A stretch of DNA of 64,000 bases from CBFHWY01 sp965659675 (GTDB lineage Bacteria > Bacteroidota > Bacteroidia > Flavobacteriales_G > Salibacteraceae). The notes beneath the pieces were generated by a model that did not search any database, had not been told where the DNA came from, and was given only the letters and a program-made list of their open reading frames with translations. The translations under genes and the position numbers were made by a program. The DNA lies in assembly GCA_965659675.1 (NCBI GenBank), contig CBFHWY010000003.1:1-64000 (forward strand), read 5' to 3'. Of the stretch, positions 36,105 to 43,685 are shown in pieces (within the stretch, counting starts at the first letter, position 1; each line of letters opens with the position of its first letter).

Positions 36105-37037
36105 ATGAAGGTTCATTACGGCATTCAAAACTTTTCAGGAGCAAACAAGCCAATACTCACTACAGGCACCTTTGATGGTGTTCATATTGGTCACAGTAAG
36201 ATTCTTGAAAGACTTCAAAAGTCTTGCAACGCAGAAGGAGGCGAAAGCGTACTGCTGACTTTTCATCCACATCCACGACTGGTTCTATTTCCCGAAAACA
36301 ATGATCTAAAACTGCTCAATTCTCAAGCAGAAAAGCTCGAGCTTCTTGAGAAAGCTGGACTGGATCATGTGATCATTCATCCCTTTACTCATGAATTCAG
36401 CCGCACAAGCTCGCTTGAATATGTGAGAGACATTCTTGTGAATACGATCAAGGTTCACAAACTGGTTATCGGTTATGATCATCAATTTGGACGGAATAGA
36501 GAAGGCTCATTTGAGTCTTTACAGGACTATGCTCACGTTTACAATTTTAAGGTTGAGGAAATTCCAGCGGAAGAAGTTGATCATGTGAACGTGAGCTCAA
36601 CTAAGATCAGAAATGCCCTAATGAAAGGTGATGTTCAAAAGGCAAACTCTTTCTTAAATCATCCTTATGGACTCAGGGGAAAGGTGATCAAAGGAGAGCA
36701 GATCGGAAGGACCCTTGGGTACCCAACTGCCAATATTCGTCCTGACGACAAACACAAACTCATACCCAAGGACGGTGCCTATGCTGTGAAGGTCAAATTG
36801 AACGGTGAATTTTATGCCGGAATGATGAATATTGGAATTCGTCCGACCCTTAGTGGCAGTAAAAAAAGAAGCATTGAGGTGCATCTTTTAAATTTTGATG
36901 GAGATCTGTATGATCAGGAGATCGAATTGGCCTTTCATGCCCGATTGAGGGACGAAAAACAATTTGAGTCAGGAGATGCACTTAAGCAGCAGCTAGAGTT
37001 CGATAGCAACAAAACCCGTGAAATCATCGTTCTGTGA
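36105..37037 (+). CDS. ribF: Bifunctional riboflavin kinase / FAD synthetase
   Basis: Converts riboflavin to FMN and FAD. The 310 residues have an N-terminal nucleotidyl transferase (TTGTFDGVHIGHSKIL, LLTFHPHPRLV, VIGYDHQFGRNREG) and a C-terminal kinase (GRTLGYPTANIRPDD, MNIGIRPTL). CATCTTTG 12 bp before the start, with TTG 15 bp further upstream, approximates a Bacteroidota promoter. It overlaps or abuts four downstream genes that also deal with cofactors. Confidence 0.96.
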   Translation: MKVHYGIQNFSGANKPILTTGTFDGVHIGHSKILERLQKSCNAEGGESVLLTFHPHPRLVLFPENNDLKLLNSQAEKLELLEKAGLDHVIIHPFTHEFSRTSSLEYVRDILVNTIKVHKLVIGYDHQFGRNREGSFESLQDYAHVYNFKVEEIPAEEVDHVNVSSTKIRNALMKGDVQKANSFLNHPYGLRGKVIKGEQIGRTLGYPTANIRPDDKHKLIPKDGAYAVKVKLNGEFYAGMMNIGIRPTLSGSKKRSIEVHLLNFDGDLYDQEIELAFHARLRDEKQFESGDALKQQLEFDSNKTREIIVL

Positions 37038-37039
37038 TC

Positions 37040-37606
37040 ATGAGGTTTGTTGTCTTCTTTTTCTTAGTGTTGCTAGTGAATCACAGTTTTTCACAAAGTG
37101 GTAAGCTCTACACCGACCTCGATGAGGCCTTGCAGGAACCGCTTGAAGTAAAGAAATTAGAATTAAAGCGAGAACGCCTGAAGGAGTTTCCCATGGAAGT
37201 ATTCCAACTGAAGAACCTGGAGTATTTAAGCCTGAAGAAGAATAAGATCACTAATGTTCCAGCGGAGATCGGTCAGTTGAGTCAATTGGAGGTTCTGATC
37301 CTATCAAAAAACCGTATCGATTCGCTACCTCCTCAAATTGGAGAACTTAAGAATCTCAAGGAGCTTTGGGCTGGAGAAAACCAACTGGGAGAGATCCCTC
37401 CTGAGATTGGCAAGCTCAAGAAGCTGGAGAAACTAGACCTGTGGAGTAACTTTATCAATATTGTCCCCCCTGAACTGGCTGAACTCAAGCAGCTCAAGTT
37501 CTTCGATCTGAGGGTGAACCCATTTAATGACGAAGAGATTGAACTGGCCAGGGAAATGATGCACTGGTTAAAAGTGAATTTTTCAATAAGTTGCAACTGT
37601 TACTGA
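37040..37606 (+). CDS. Exported leucine-rich-repeat protein
   Basis: A 188-residue protein with signal peptide MRFVVFFFLVLLVNHSFSQ and about six leucine-rich repeats of 23 residues (LKNLEYLSLKKNKITNVPAE, LSQLEVLILSKNRIDSLPPQ, LKNLKELWAGENQLGEIPPE). The short C-terminus ends SCNCY. The ribF stop lies 3 bp upstream, so it is in the ribF operon. LRR proteins usually bind other proteins; its partner is unknown. Confidence 0.8.
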   Translation: MRFVVFFFLVLLVNHSFSQSGKLYTDLDEALQEPLEVKKLELKRERLKEFPMEVFQLKNLEYLSLKKNKITNVPAEIGQLSQLEVLILSKNRIDSLPPQIGELKNLKELWAGENQLGEIPPEIGKLKKLEKLDLWSNFINIVPPELAELKQLKFFDLRVNPFNDEEIELAREMMHWLKVNFSISCNCY

Positions 37607-37866
37607 TGAAGTGTTCAATAGAAATTAGCATGTACCCCCTTTCAGAGAATTACGAAGAGATCGTTTTGGGTTTTCTCAGTAAATTGGATGAACGAGGACT
37701 GAATTATCGCGTTTCTGGGATCAGCACGCAGATCTTTGGTGAGATAAATGAGGTCTGGGACAAACTTGGGGAAGCCATTGGTGAATCCTACGAAGAGTTT
37801 CCAAAAGCTTCTTTTGTCATCAAAATGCTCTCAGGAGAGCACAAAGACCTGATCCGTGGCTATTGA
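37606..37866 (+). CDS. Thiamine-binding (MTH1187/YkoF-like) small protein
   Basis: An 86-residue single ferredoxin-like domain. CSIEISMYPLSENYEEIVLG and GISTQIFGE match the MTH1187/YkoF thiamine-binding group (DUF77). It starts on the last base of the LRR stop codon (TGATG) and overlaps pnuC by 11 bp. Next to a PnuC-type transporter it may help bind thiamine or a related heterocyclic cofactor precursor in the cytosol; that is inference. Confidence 0.75.
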   Translation: MKCSIEISMYPLSENYEEIVLGFLSKLDERGLNYRVSGISTQIFGEINEVWDKLGEAIGESYEEFPKASFVIKMLSGEHKDLIRGY

Positions 37867-38425
37867 TCTTTGGATCGAATCGCTCTCTGTCATTCTCGGA
37901 GTACTCTATGTACTTTTCGCAACCAAAGAAAAGCGAATAGCCTGGGTGTTTGGCATCTTCAGTAGTCTTCTGGCCATCTACCTTTTCATTCAGGGACAGC
38001 TCTATTCGGAATCTGTATTGTACTTCTATTACGTCATTGCTGGTATGTACGGATATTGGTTCTGGGGAAGGGATGATTCTGCTCGTAAAATTAAAGTTGC
38101 CAATAGGCCGCAGATCTTGAAATTAATAGTGATAGGCATCTTTGGGAGTGTGGCCCTCGGTTGGTTCTTTCAGCGTAATACAGATGCCGATATGCCCTAT
38201 TTTGATGCGACAACCACGGTTTTTAGCTTCATAGCCACCTGGATGACCGCAAGGAAACTATTGGAGAACTGGGTCTTTTGGGTGATCATTGATCTGGCGA
38301 GCATCATTCTTTACGGCATTAAAGGACTATATTTATTGGCCGGACTCATGTTCCTTTATACCTTCATCGCCGCTTATGGCTATCAGGAGTGGAGAAAGAA
38401 ATATCAGGCACAAATTCGTAATTAG
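37856..38425 (+). CDS. pnuC: PnuC-family vitamin transporter
   Basis: A 189-residue membrane protein with seven predicted helices, GTG start, overlapping the previous gene by 11 bp. WIESLSVILGVLYVLFATKE and the SVLYFYYVIAGMYGYWFWGR block match PnuC. PnuC proteins move nicotinamide riboside; sister proteins (PnuT, PnuX) move thiamine or riboflavin. The NR-kinase-like gene downstream favours nicotinamide riboside, the thiamine-binding gene upstream favours thiamine. Confidence 0.88.
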   Translation: MAIDLWIESLSVILGVLYVLFATKEKRIAWVFGIFSSLLAIYLFIQGQLYSESVLYFYYVIAGMYGYWFWGRDDSARKIKVANRPQILKLIVIGIFGSVALGWFFQRNTDADMPYFDATTTVFSFIATWMTARKLLENWVFWVIIDLASIILYGIKGLYLLAGLMFLYTFIAAYGYQEWRKKYQAQIRN

Positions 38426-38924
38426 TGGTCCCGAATCCACTGGGAAAAGCACCCTTTGCCAGCAGCTCGCTGATCATTTTGATGGACATATCATTCCTGA
38501 ATATGCCAGAAGCTATCTCGAACAACATGGTCAGGAGTACGACGAGTCTGATCTGATCAATATTGCCGATGGTCAGCAAAAGCTCATTGATGAAGCGACT
38601 GCTGAAATCAACTTTAGTGACACCGACCTGCTTACCGTGATCATTTGGTTAGCCACCCGCTTTGGGAAGGAAAATGAAGCTATGCTCAAAAAATGGATAG
38701 ATTCTGAGGCCGATCTTTATCTGATCTGCAAACCAGATGTACCCTGGGTTTATGATCCATTGAGAGAGTGTGAGCACATACGCGAGGACCTTTTTGACCT
38801 TCACATTCAGCTTCTTGATGAGTACAATAAGGATTATGTAATCATCGAAGGGAGTTATCCCAAACGATTTGATCAGGCCGTTCTTGCAGTAAATAATGTG
38901 CTGAATGAAATCGACTCCCGCTAG
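38376..38924 (+). CDS. NadR-like kinase (AAA_28 P-loop), probable nicotinamide riboside kinase
   Basis: About 182 residues. P-loop GPESTGKST, then IPEYARSYLEQHG and the LICKPDVPWVYDPLRE block are as in the kinase domain of NadR. It phosphorylates the imported nucleoside and so traps it in the cell. The start is uncertain: ATG 38376 lies inside pnuC, 50 bp before its stop; the earlier frame is a pnuC shadow. No nicotinamide-mononucleotide adenylyltransferase domain is attached. Confidence 0.85.
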   Translation: MAIRSGERNIRHKFVISGPESTGKSTLCQQLADHFDGHIIPEYARSYLEQHGQEYDESDLINIADGQQKLIDEATAEINFSDTDLLTVIIWLATRFGKENEAMLKKWIDSEADLYLICKPDVPWVYDPLRECEHIREDLFDLHIQLLDEYNKDYVIIEGSYPKRFDQAVLAVNNVLNEIDSR

Positions 38925-38939
38925 CGTTCACTAAATCTA

Positions 38940-38947
38940 TAAATTTG
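38940..38947 (+). promoter_or_regulatory. Putative -7 element of pdhB
   Basis: TAAATTTG fits TAnnTTTG, 20 bp before the pdhB start codon. No -33 TTG at the right distance. Confidence 0.4.
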
Positions 38948-38967
38948 CCCCTCACGAAATTTTAACC

Positions 38968-39948
38968 ATGCGAGAGATCCAGTTTAGAGAAGCCTTGAAT
39001 GAAGCGATGTCGGAAGAAATGCGTCGCGACGAAAATGTGTTTTTGATGGGTGAAGAAGTTGCCGAATACAACGGAGCCTACAAAGTATCTCAAGGGATGC
39101 TGGATGAGTTTGGCGAAAAGCGCATCATAGACACACCGATCGCCGAGCTCGGATTCAGTGGTATAGGTGTTGGAGCAGCAATGAATGGCCTTCGACCCAT
39201 TGTTGAATACATGACATGGAATTTTGCGATCCTCGCTGCCGACCAGATCATCAACTCAGCTGCTAAAATGCTTCAAATGAGTGGTGGAGCTTATCACGTT
39301 CCCATCGTTTTCAGAGGTGGAAATGGACAGGCCGGTCAACTCGCTGCCACACACAGTCAGAGTTTTGAGGCCTTCTATGCTCACGTACCCGGACTTAAGG
39401 TTCTTACGCCTTCTAACCCTTATGACGCAAAAGGTTTGCTAAAGTCTGCTATTCGAGATGATGATCCAGTACTCTTCATGGAGTCCGAAAAGATGTACGG
39501 AGATAAAGGTGAAGTTCCGGAAGGGGAATACCTCATCCCAATTGGAAAGGCAGACATCAAGAAAAAAGGTTCCGATGTAACCATCATTTCCTTTGGAAAG
39601 ATCATGAAAGTGGCTCTTGCTGCAGCTGAAGAACTTGAGAAAGAAGGAGTTTCTGCAGAGGTGATCGACCTAAGGACCATTCGTCCGATGGACATGGATA
39701 CAATTGCAGAATCTGTTAAAAAGACAAATCGCGTGGTGGTTGTCGAAGAATCATGGCCAGTGGCGAGCATCAGTTCCGAGATCGGATATCAGGTTCAAAG
39801 AGAACTTTTCGACTACATGGATGCACCCGTACATCGCGTTACCCAGTCTGACACTCCTTTTCCATTTTCACCTACGCTGATCGCCGAGGCGCTTCCAAAT
39901 CCAAAGAAGGTTATTGAAGCGGTGAATGCGGTGATGTATCGAAGCTAG
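38968..39948 (+). CDS. pdhB: Pyruvate dehydrogenase E1 component beta subunit
   Basis: Forms the E1 heterotetramer with PdhA to decarboxylate pyruvate with thiamine diphosphate. The 326 residues contain MGEEVAEYNGAYKVS, DTPIAELGFSGIGVGAAMNG, VFRGGNGQAGQLAATHSQS and the C-terminal transketolase domain with VVEESWPVASISSEI. pdhA and the E2/E3 genes are not in the window. Its stop is followed immediately by a degenerate heptamer array. Confidence 0.95.
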   Translation: MREIQFREALNEAMSEEMRRDENVFLMGEEVAEYNGAYKVSQGMLDEFGEKRIIDTPIAELGFSGIGVGAAMNGLRPIVEYMTWNFAILAADQIINSAAKMLQMSGGAYHVPIVFRGGNGQAGQLAATHSQSFEAFYAHVPGLKVLTPSNPYDAKGLLKSAIRDDDPVLFMESEKMYGDKGEVPEGEYLIPIGKADIKKKGSDVTIISFGKIMKVALAAAEELEKEGVSAEVIDLRTIRPMDMDTIAESVKKTNRVVVVEESWPVASISSEIGYQVQRELFDYMDAPVHRVTQSDTPFPFSPTLIAEALPNPKKVIEAVNAVMYRS

Positions 39949-39974
39949 ACGAGAGACACTTGACACAAGACTCT
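39947..39974 (+). repeat. Heptamer array A-left (downstream of S23-like gene A)
   Basis: Period-7 units AGACGAG, AGACACT, TGACACA, AGACTCT start at the pdhB stop codon. They are the inverted counterpart of the large CTTGTGT-type array at 40637-40935, with the minus-strand four-helix-bundle gene between them. Confidence 0.7.
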
Positions 39975-40045
39975 AGGGTATTTAGAGTGTTGTAATTGAA
40001 AGAGTTAAGGCTTTTTAACCAGAATTTTAACCTCCAATTTAGACA

Positions 40046-40408
40046 CTATTGATTCTTAAGGTATCTCATTAGTCCAGAAATCATTTTTTGTACTTCGTTA
40101 TTTAAGTCTAAAATAGGTTGCAAGTCATCTGAAAGTAAAAAATGTACTTCTGACATTAGCCTAAGTTGGGTCTCCAGCTCAAATGATGAGCCTAAAGCGA
40201 TTTCCATGAAACGAAGTTGCTCCTTTACACTTTTTCTTCCGCAGCCTTCTGCAATATTGGATGGAACAGATATTGAAGACTTTACAATCTGATATGTAAT
40301 CGAATTTAACTCTTGTGGGTAATTTGTACCTTGACTTAAAGTCTTTATGCAGAGCTTCGAGGTTTCAAAAGCTTTTTGCCAGGCATTCAATTTCTTGAAG
40401 TCTTTCAT
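40046..40408 (-). CDS. S23/IVS-type four-helix-bundle protein A
   Basis: A 120-residue all-helical protein of the S23 family, the group that includes the ORFs of 23S rRNA intervening sequences and the Avd proteins of diversity-generating retroelements. The core is SSISVPSNIAEGCGRKSVKE, then FMEIALGSSFELETQL. It starts at ATG 40408; the extra MEKPNI upstream is outside the family. The gene lies between inverted arrays of locus-specific heptamers. It is about 45% identical by eye to protein B at 43.8 kb. Molecular function is unknown: members are small, pentameric or dimeric helical bundles that bind nucleic acid in some cases. Confidence 0.85.
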   Translation of the reverse strand: MKDFKKLNAWQKAFETSKLCIKTLSQGTNYPQELNSITYQIVKSSISVPSNIAEGCGRKSVKEQLRFMEIALGSSFELETQLRLMSEVHFLLSDDLQPILDLNNEVQKMISGLMRYLKNQ

Positions 40409-40932
40409 GATATTGGGTTTTTCCAAAAATCCACAATCAGACTTGAATTCCTATAAGATCCTTAGAATGAATTTATGCAAGTCAATAAAGAGATTCTAAG
40501 AGTTTTGATTCTTTTAAGCATTGTCTTGCATCTCGCNNNNNNNNNNNNNNNNNNNNNNNNNNNNNNNNNNNNNNNNNNNNNNNNNNNNNNNNNNNNNNNN
40601 NNNNNNNNNNNNNNNNNNNNNNNNNNNNNNNNNNNNCTCTTGCATCTCGCCTCTTGCATCTCGCCTCTTGCATCTCGCCTCTTGCATCTCGCCTCTTGCA
40701 TCTCGCCTCTTGCATCTCGCCTCTTGCGTCTTGTGCCTTGTGCCTTGTGCCTAGCGTCTTGTGCCTTGTGCCTTGCGTCTTGTGCCTTGCGTCTTGTGCC
40801 TTGCGTCTTGTGCCTTGCGTCTTGCGTCTTGTGCCTTGTGCCTTGTGCCTTGTGCCTTGTGCCTTGCGTCTTGTGTCTTGTGTCTTGCGTCTTGTGTCTT
40901 GTGTCTTGTGTCTTGTGTCTTGTGTCTTGTGT
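40409..40932. other. Gene-free region: upstream of S23-like gene A, assembly gap and heptamer array
   Basis: Contains the S23-like gene promoter region (40409-40525), 100 N (40537-40636) and the array that runs up to the cyclophilin stop codon. Open frames crossing the N run or the array on both strands are repeat artefacts. Confidence 0.85.
40537..40636. other. Assembly gap of 100 N
   Basis: Exactly 100 N, the conventional filler for unknown length. The sequence on both sides is the same 14-bp repeat (CTTGCATCTCGC before, CTCTTGCATCTCGC after), so the assembler failed inside the array and its true length is unknown. Confidence 0.95.
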
Positions 40933-40935
40933 CTA
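40637..40935. repeat. Heptamer array A-right, about 42 units
   Basis: 299 bp with perfect 7-bp register. The left part alternates CTCTTGC and ATCTCGC (a 14-bp double unit, about seven copies); the right part mixes GCCTTGT, GTCTTGT, GCCTTGC, GTCTTGC. The consensus is GYCTTGY. The last unit overlaps the stop codon of the minus-strand cyclophilin gene (TAG at 40935-40933). Variation between units is itself ordered, suggesting repeated block duplication. Confidence 0.92.
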
Positions 40936-41361
40936 ATAAACCTCCACTTTCTCAATCTTATCTCCCTGACGGATCTCATCGATCACTTCCAAACCTTCGG
41001 TTACTTTGCCGAAGCAGGTATGTTGTCGGTCGAGGTGCTGAGTATTATCTCTACTGTGGCAAATAAAGAACTGAGAGCCTCCGGTATTTCTTCCAGCATG
41101 GGCCATTGAAAGTACACCGCGGTCATGATACTGATTATCGCCGTCCAGCTCACAGTCGATGCTATAGCCTGGACCGCCAGTTCCATCACCTTTTGGGCAA
41201 CCGCCCTGAATCACAAAATTTGGAATCACACGGTGAAATGAAAGGCCATCATAGAAGCCTTTTTTTGCGAGGTCTGTGAAATTCTTAACAGTGTTTGGAG
41301 CATCTTTTTCATAGAACTCCACTTTCATATCTCCTTTTGAGGTTTTGATCGTTGCATTCAT
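40933..41361 (-). CDS. Peptidyl-prolyl cis-trans isomerase, cyclophilin type
   Basis: A 142-residue cyclophilin: TVKNFTDLAKKGFYDGLSFHRVIP, GCPKGDGTGGPGYSIDCE and GRNTGGSQFFICHS carry the catalytic Arg and substrate groove. No signal peptide, so cytosolic. The ATG at 41361 overlaps the upstream thioredoxin-like gene stop by 4 bp (ATGA); an earlier in-frame Met would overlap more and is less likely. Its stop codon is formed within the first heptamer of array A. Confidence 0.93.
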   Translation of the reverse strand: MNATIKTSKGDMKVEFYEKDAPNTVKNFTDLAKKGFYDGLSFHRVIPNFVIQGGCPKGDGTGGPGYSIDCELDGDNQYHDRGVLSMAHAGRNTGGSQFFICHSRDNTQHLDRQHTCFGKVTEGLEVIDEIRQGDKIEKVEVY

Positions 41362-41960
41362 AGGTTTTCCCAATTATTGAGTAATGATAAAAATTCTTGC
41401 TGCAAGGTAATGCCTTTGTCCTTTGCATACCAAAGGTGAAGGTCCTGGTAAAATTCTTCTTTGGGCTTCTCTGGTTTTGCTTTGTATTCGCGCAACATCT
41501 GCTGGGCAGGTTCGGGCCGAGGTCCCCATGAACCCAATACTTCGTAATTCTCAAGATCCAAACAGATCAGCTTTGGGATGGAGCGAACGCCTTCGGTCAT
41601 GAATCGATCCATGAGATCGGGGTAGTCATCTCGTAGCACCAGGCAAAATTCAATGTTATGACTTGCTTCAGCTATTCGATGTATGATTGGCAGACACTGC
41701 GCAGCATCTCCACACCAGGCTTCGGTAAGCGTAAGCCAGATGTAGTGTTTTTGAAGGGAGCCGAGTTTAGACTCCAATTCCTCCATAAGGGCCACACGCT
41801 TGTCCCATTTATCCATACGGGATTGGTTCAACTTGCTGTAATTGACCATGGCTTCAGACTGATCATTCCCAGTGGTTTTACCCATGTGTACCAAAATACG
41901 CGTGAGCTCACGATATTCCTCGTAGCTGATCGCCTTTTCCTCTATTACTTTGTAATCCAT
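41358..41960 (-). CDS. Thioredoxin-family protein
   Basis: A 200-residue cytosolic protein with a thioredoxin fold in its second half. The active-site segment is TEAWCGDAAQCLPI, where the two cysteines are separated by four residues (CGDAAQC), not the two of thioredoxin; this is typical of a Bacteroidota family of this length. The cis-Pro loop is GVRSIPKLI. It is translationally coupled to the cyclophilin gene and 3 bp behind yaaA, so the three form an operon with an oxidative-stress flavour. Confidence 0.85.
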   Translation of the reverse strand: MDYKVIEEKAISYEEYRELTRILVHMGKTTGNDQSEAMVNYSKLNQSRMDKWDKRVALMEELESKLGSLQKHYIWLTLTEAWCGDAAQCLPIIHRIAEASHNIEFCLVLRDDYPDLMDRFMTEGVRSIPKLICLDLENYEVLGSWGPRPEPAQQMLREYKAKPEKPKEEFYQDLHLWYAKDKGITLQQEFLSLLNNWENL

Positions 41961-41963
41961 TTC

Positions 41964-42734
41964 TTAGTGATCTCGCAAGAATACGGGCTGCTCTTCACTG
42001 CTCATATCTGCACTATGATAATAGCCCTCCAGGTTGAAGGCTTTCATTTCTTCCGGATCATTGGTCTTATTCTTTATGATGAAGCGAGTAAGATATCCCC
42101 GAGCTTCTTTTCCGTAGGTCTGAATGAACTTGTACTCCCCATTTTTGAGGTCTTTGAATGTTGGAGTGATCACTCTTGCCTTGAGTTTTTTAGAATTGAT
42201 CGAATTAAAATACTCATTGGAAGCAAGGTTGATCACGATTGGCTCTTCCTCCCCTTCAAAAGCCTCATTCAACTTATCTGTAATGCGATCCTTCCAGAAT
42301 TCATAGAGATTCTTTCCCCGGCTTGTTCTGAGTTTAGTTCCCATCTCCAGGCGATAAGCCTGCATTAGATCCAGAGGTCTGAGCAAACCATATAGTCCAG
42401 ATAAGATCCGAAGATGATCCTGAGCAAAAGCAAGGTCCTTTTCATCAAAGCTATCTGCTTTTAGTCCGCGATATACATCTCCCTGAAAAGCGTGAATTGC
42501 CTGTTTGGAGTTTTGTTCGTTGAAAGGTGTGGTCCATTCCTGATAGCGTTGATAGTTCAACTCTGCAAGCTGACTATTCACACTCATGAGTTTTTCGATC
42601 TTCTTCGGGCTTTTCTTTTTCAGCACATCCACCAAACGCTCTGATTGGTCGAGCATCTCAGGCTGACTTGCCTCTTTTGCTCCCGATGGGTTCTTATAGT
42701 CTAGTGTTTTTGCCGGAGATAGTAATGTGATCAT
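41964..42734 (-). CDS. yaaA: Peroxide stress protein YaaA
   Basis: A 256-residue YaaA (DUF328) protein: N-terminal LLSPAKTLDY, middle QAIHAFQGDVYRGL and LRILSGLYGLLRPLD, and C-terminal KEARGYLTRFII. In E. coli YaaA limits free iron and DNA damage under peroxide. It is divergent from the S24 regulator gene; the operator palindromes lie between them, 94 bp or more from the yaaA start. Confidence 0.93.
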   Translation of the reverse strand: MITLLSPAKTLDYKNPSGAKEASQPEMLDQSERLVDVLKKKSPKKIEKLMSVNSQLAELNYQRYQEWTTPFNEQNSKQAIHAFQGDVYRGLKADSFDEKDLAFAQDHLRILSGLYGLLRPLDLMQAYRLEMGTKLRTSRGKNLYEFWKDRITDKLNEAFEGEEEPIVINLASNEYFNSINSKKLKARVITPTFKDLKNGEYKFIQTYGKEARGYLTRFIIKNKTNDPEEMKAFNLEGYYHSADMSSEEQPVFLRDH

Positions 42735-42827
42735 GCGCTACTTGGTTTTCGATGCAATATTATACGAATTGAATTTCCCAAACTGTAACAGAAGTGACCA
42801 TACTTGGTTCGCTTTTTAAAGAGATTG

Positions 42828-42874
42828 CTAATTGTATTAGTTTTCTAATTATATTAGCATTCTAAAATAATTAG
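42828..42874 (+). promoter_or_regulatory. Triple palindromic operator before the S24 regulator gene
   Basis: Three 13-bp inverted repeats: CTAATTGTATTAG (42828-42840), CTAATTATATTAG (42845-42857) and CTAAAATAATTAG (42862-42874). The first two are perfect CTAAT-N3-ATTAG, the third CTAA-N5-TTAG. Centres are at 42834, 42851 and 42868, exactly 17 bp apart. The last ends one base before the start codon at 42876. This is the arrangement of cooperative repressor binding, and the adjacent HTH-S24 protein is the natural candidate binder. Confidence 0.8.
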
Positions 42875-42875
42875 C

Positions 42876-43685
42876 ATGAATCATTTCCCCTCTAATATAA
42901 AGTATTTAAGGAAGCGTCAAAGCCTTACGCAAGCCGATATGGCCATTAAACTCGAGCTGAATCGCTCTGCCATTGGTGCTTATGAGGAGGAGCGAGCGGA
43001 ACCAAAGTTACAGGTCTTGCGAAAGATCGCTTCATTGTTTGATGTGAGTATTGATGACCTTCTGCATATCGATCTTTCTTTGGGCACAGGCAGTTATAAG
43101 CAGAAGGAAGATGGTCTGCGTATCCTTCCGGTGAGCATTGACCGTGAAAGCGGAAAAGAGTTGATCCCTTTGATCCCCGAAAGGGCTGCAGCGGGTTATA
43201 CTAAAGGCTATGGTGATGCTGAGTATATTGAATCCCTTCCCCACTTCTCTCTACCACTCCCTGAACTCGACCAGAACCGCAGTTATCGCACCTTTCAGAT
43301 CGAAGGCGACAGTATGCTTCCCATTGTTTCAGGCTCTTACATCATAAGCGAGTACCTGCAAGACTGGCGTCGGATCAAGTCGGGTGAATGTTACATCCTT
43401 GTCACTCGTGAAGATGGTATTGTCTTCAAACGTGTAGAACCCGACCTAAAAGCGCGCAAACTAACACTCATTTCCGACAACCCGGAATACACTCCTTATG
43501 ACATCGAACTCAGTCAGGTTTTAGAAGTATGGCAAGCGAGAGGGGTGATCAGCTTTGATCTTCAACAGAATTTTAATCCAATTCTTCAAAAAGCACAGCA
43601 GCTCAATGAAGAGTTAGGGGAGTTTTTAAAAGCTACAAGCTACAAGCTACAAGCCGCAAGCCTCAAGCTGATTCAGTTAAAATGA
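42876..43685 (+). CDS. XRE-HTH / S24 LexA-like autoproteolytic regulator
   Basis: A 269-residue repressor-type protein. An HTH of the XRE class occupies about 5-62 (YLRKRQSLTQADMAIKLELN, RSAIGAYEEERAEP). The C-terminal S24 domain has a probable self-cleavage site A106-G107 in ERAAAGYTKG, nucleophile S146 in EGDSMLP and general base K185 in VFKRVE, so RecA-stimulated autocleavage is plausible. The last 18 residues (from KATSYKLQAASLKLIQLK) are encoded by the AGCTACA heptamers. It heads the dinB/SRAP/dnaE cassette and probably controls it as a LexA or UmuD counterpart. Confidence 0.88.
   Translation: MNHFPSNIKYLRKRQSLTQADMAIKLELNRSAIGAYEEERAEPKLQVLRKIASLFDVSIDDLLHIDLSLGTGSYKQKEDGLRILPVSIDRESGKELIPLIPERAAAGYTKGYGDAEYIESLPHFSLPLPELDQNRSYRTFQIEGDSMLPIVSGSYIISEYLQDWRRIKSGECYILVTREDGIVFKRVEPDLKARKLTLISDNPEYTPYDIELSQVLEVWQARGVISFDLQQNFNPILQKAQQLNEELGEFLKATSYKLQAASLKLIQLK
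43631..43665 (+). repeat. Heptamer array B-left 1, inside the 3' end of the S24 gene
   Basis: AGCTACA three times, then AGCCGCA and AGCCTCA: five units in coding sequence. Because 7 is not a multiple of 3, loss or gain of one unit would change the reading frame and the C-terminus of the regulator. Confidence 0.85.

Noticed and set aside
40637..40935. CRISPR-like array
   Set aside because: Units are contiguous 7-mers with no spacers of constant length, and there are no cas genes.
40462..41109. Several long open frames on both strands through the repeat and the N run
   Set aside because: They translate the heptamer into seven-residue repeats (LVPCVLC, RHKTQGT types) and some run through N; all are artefacts of a stop-free repeat.
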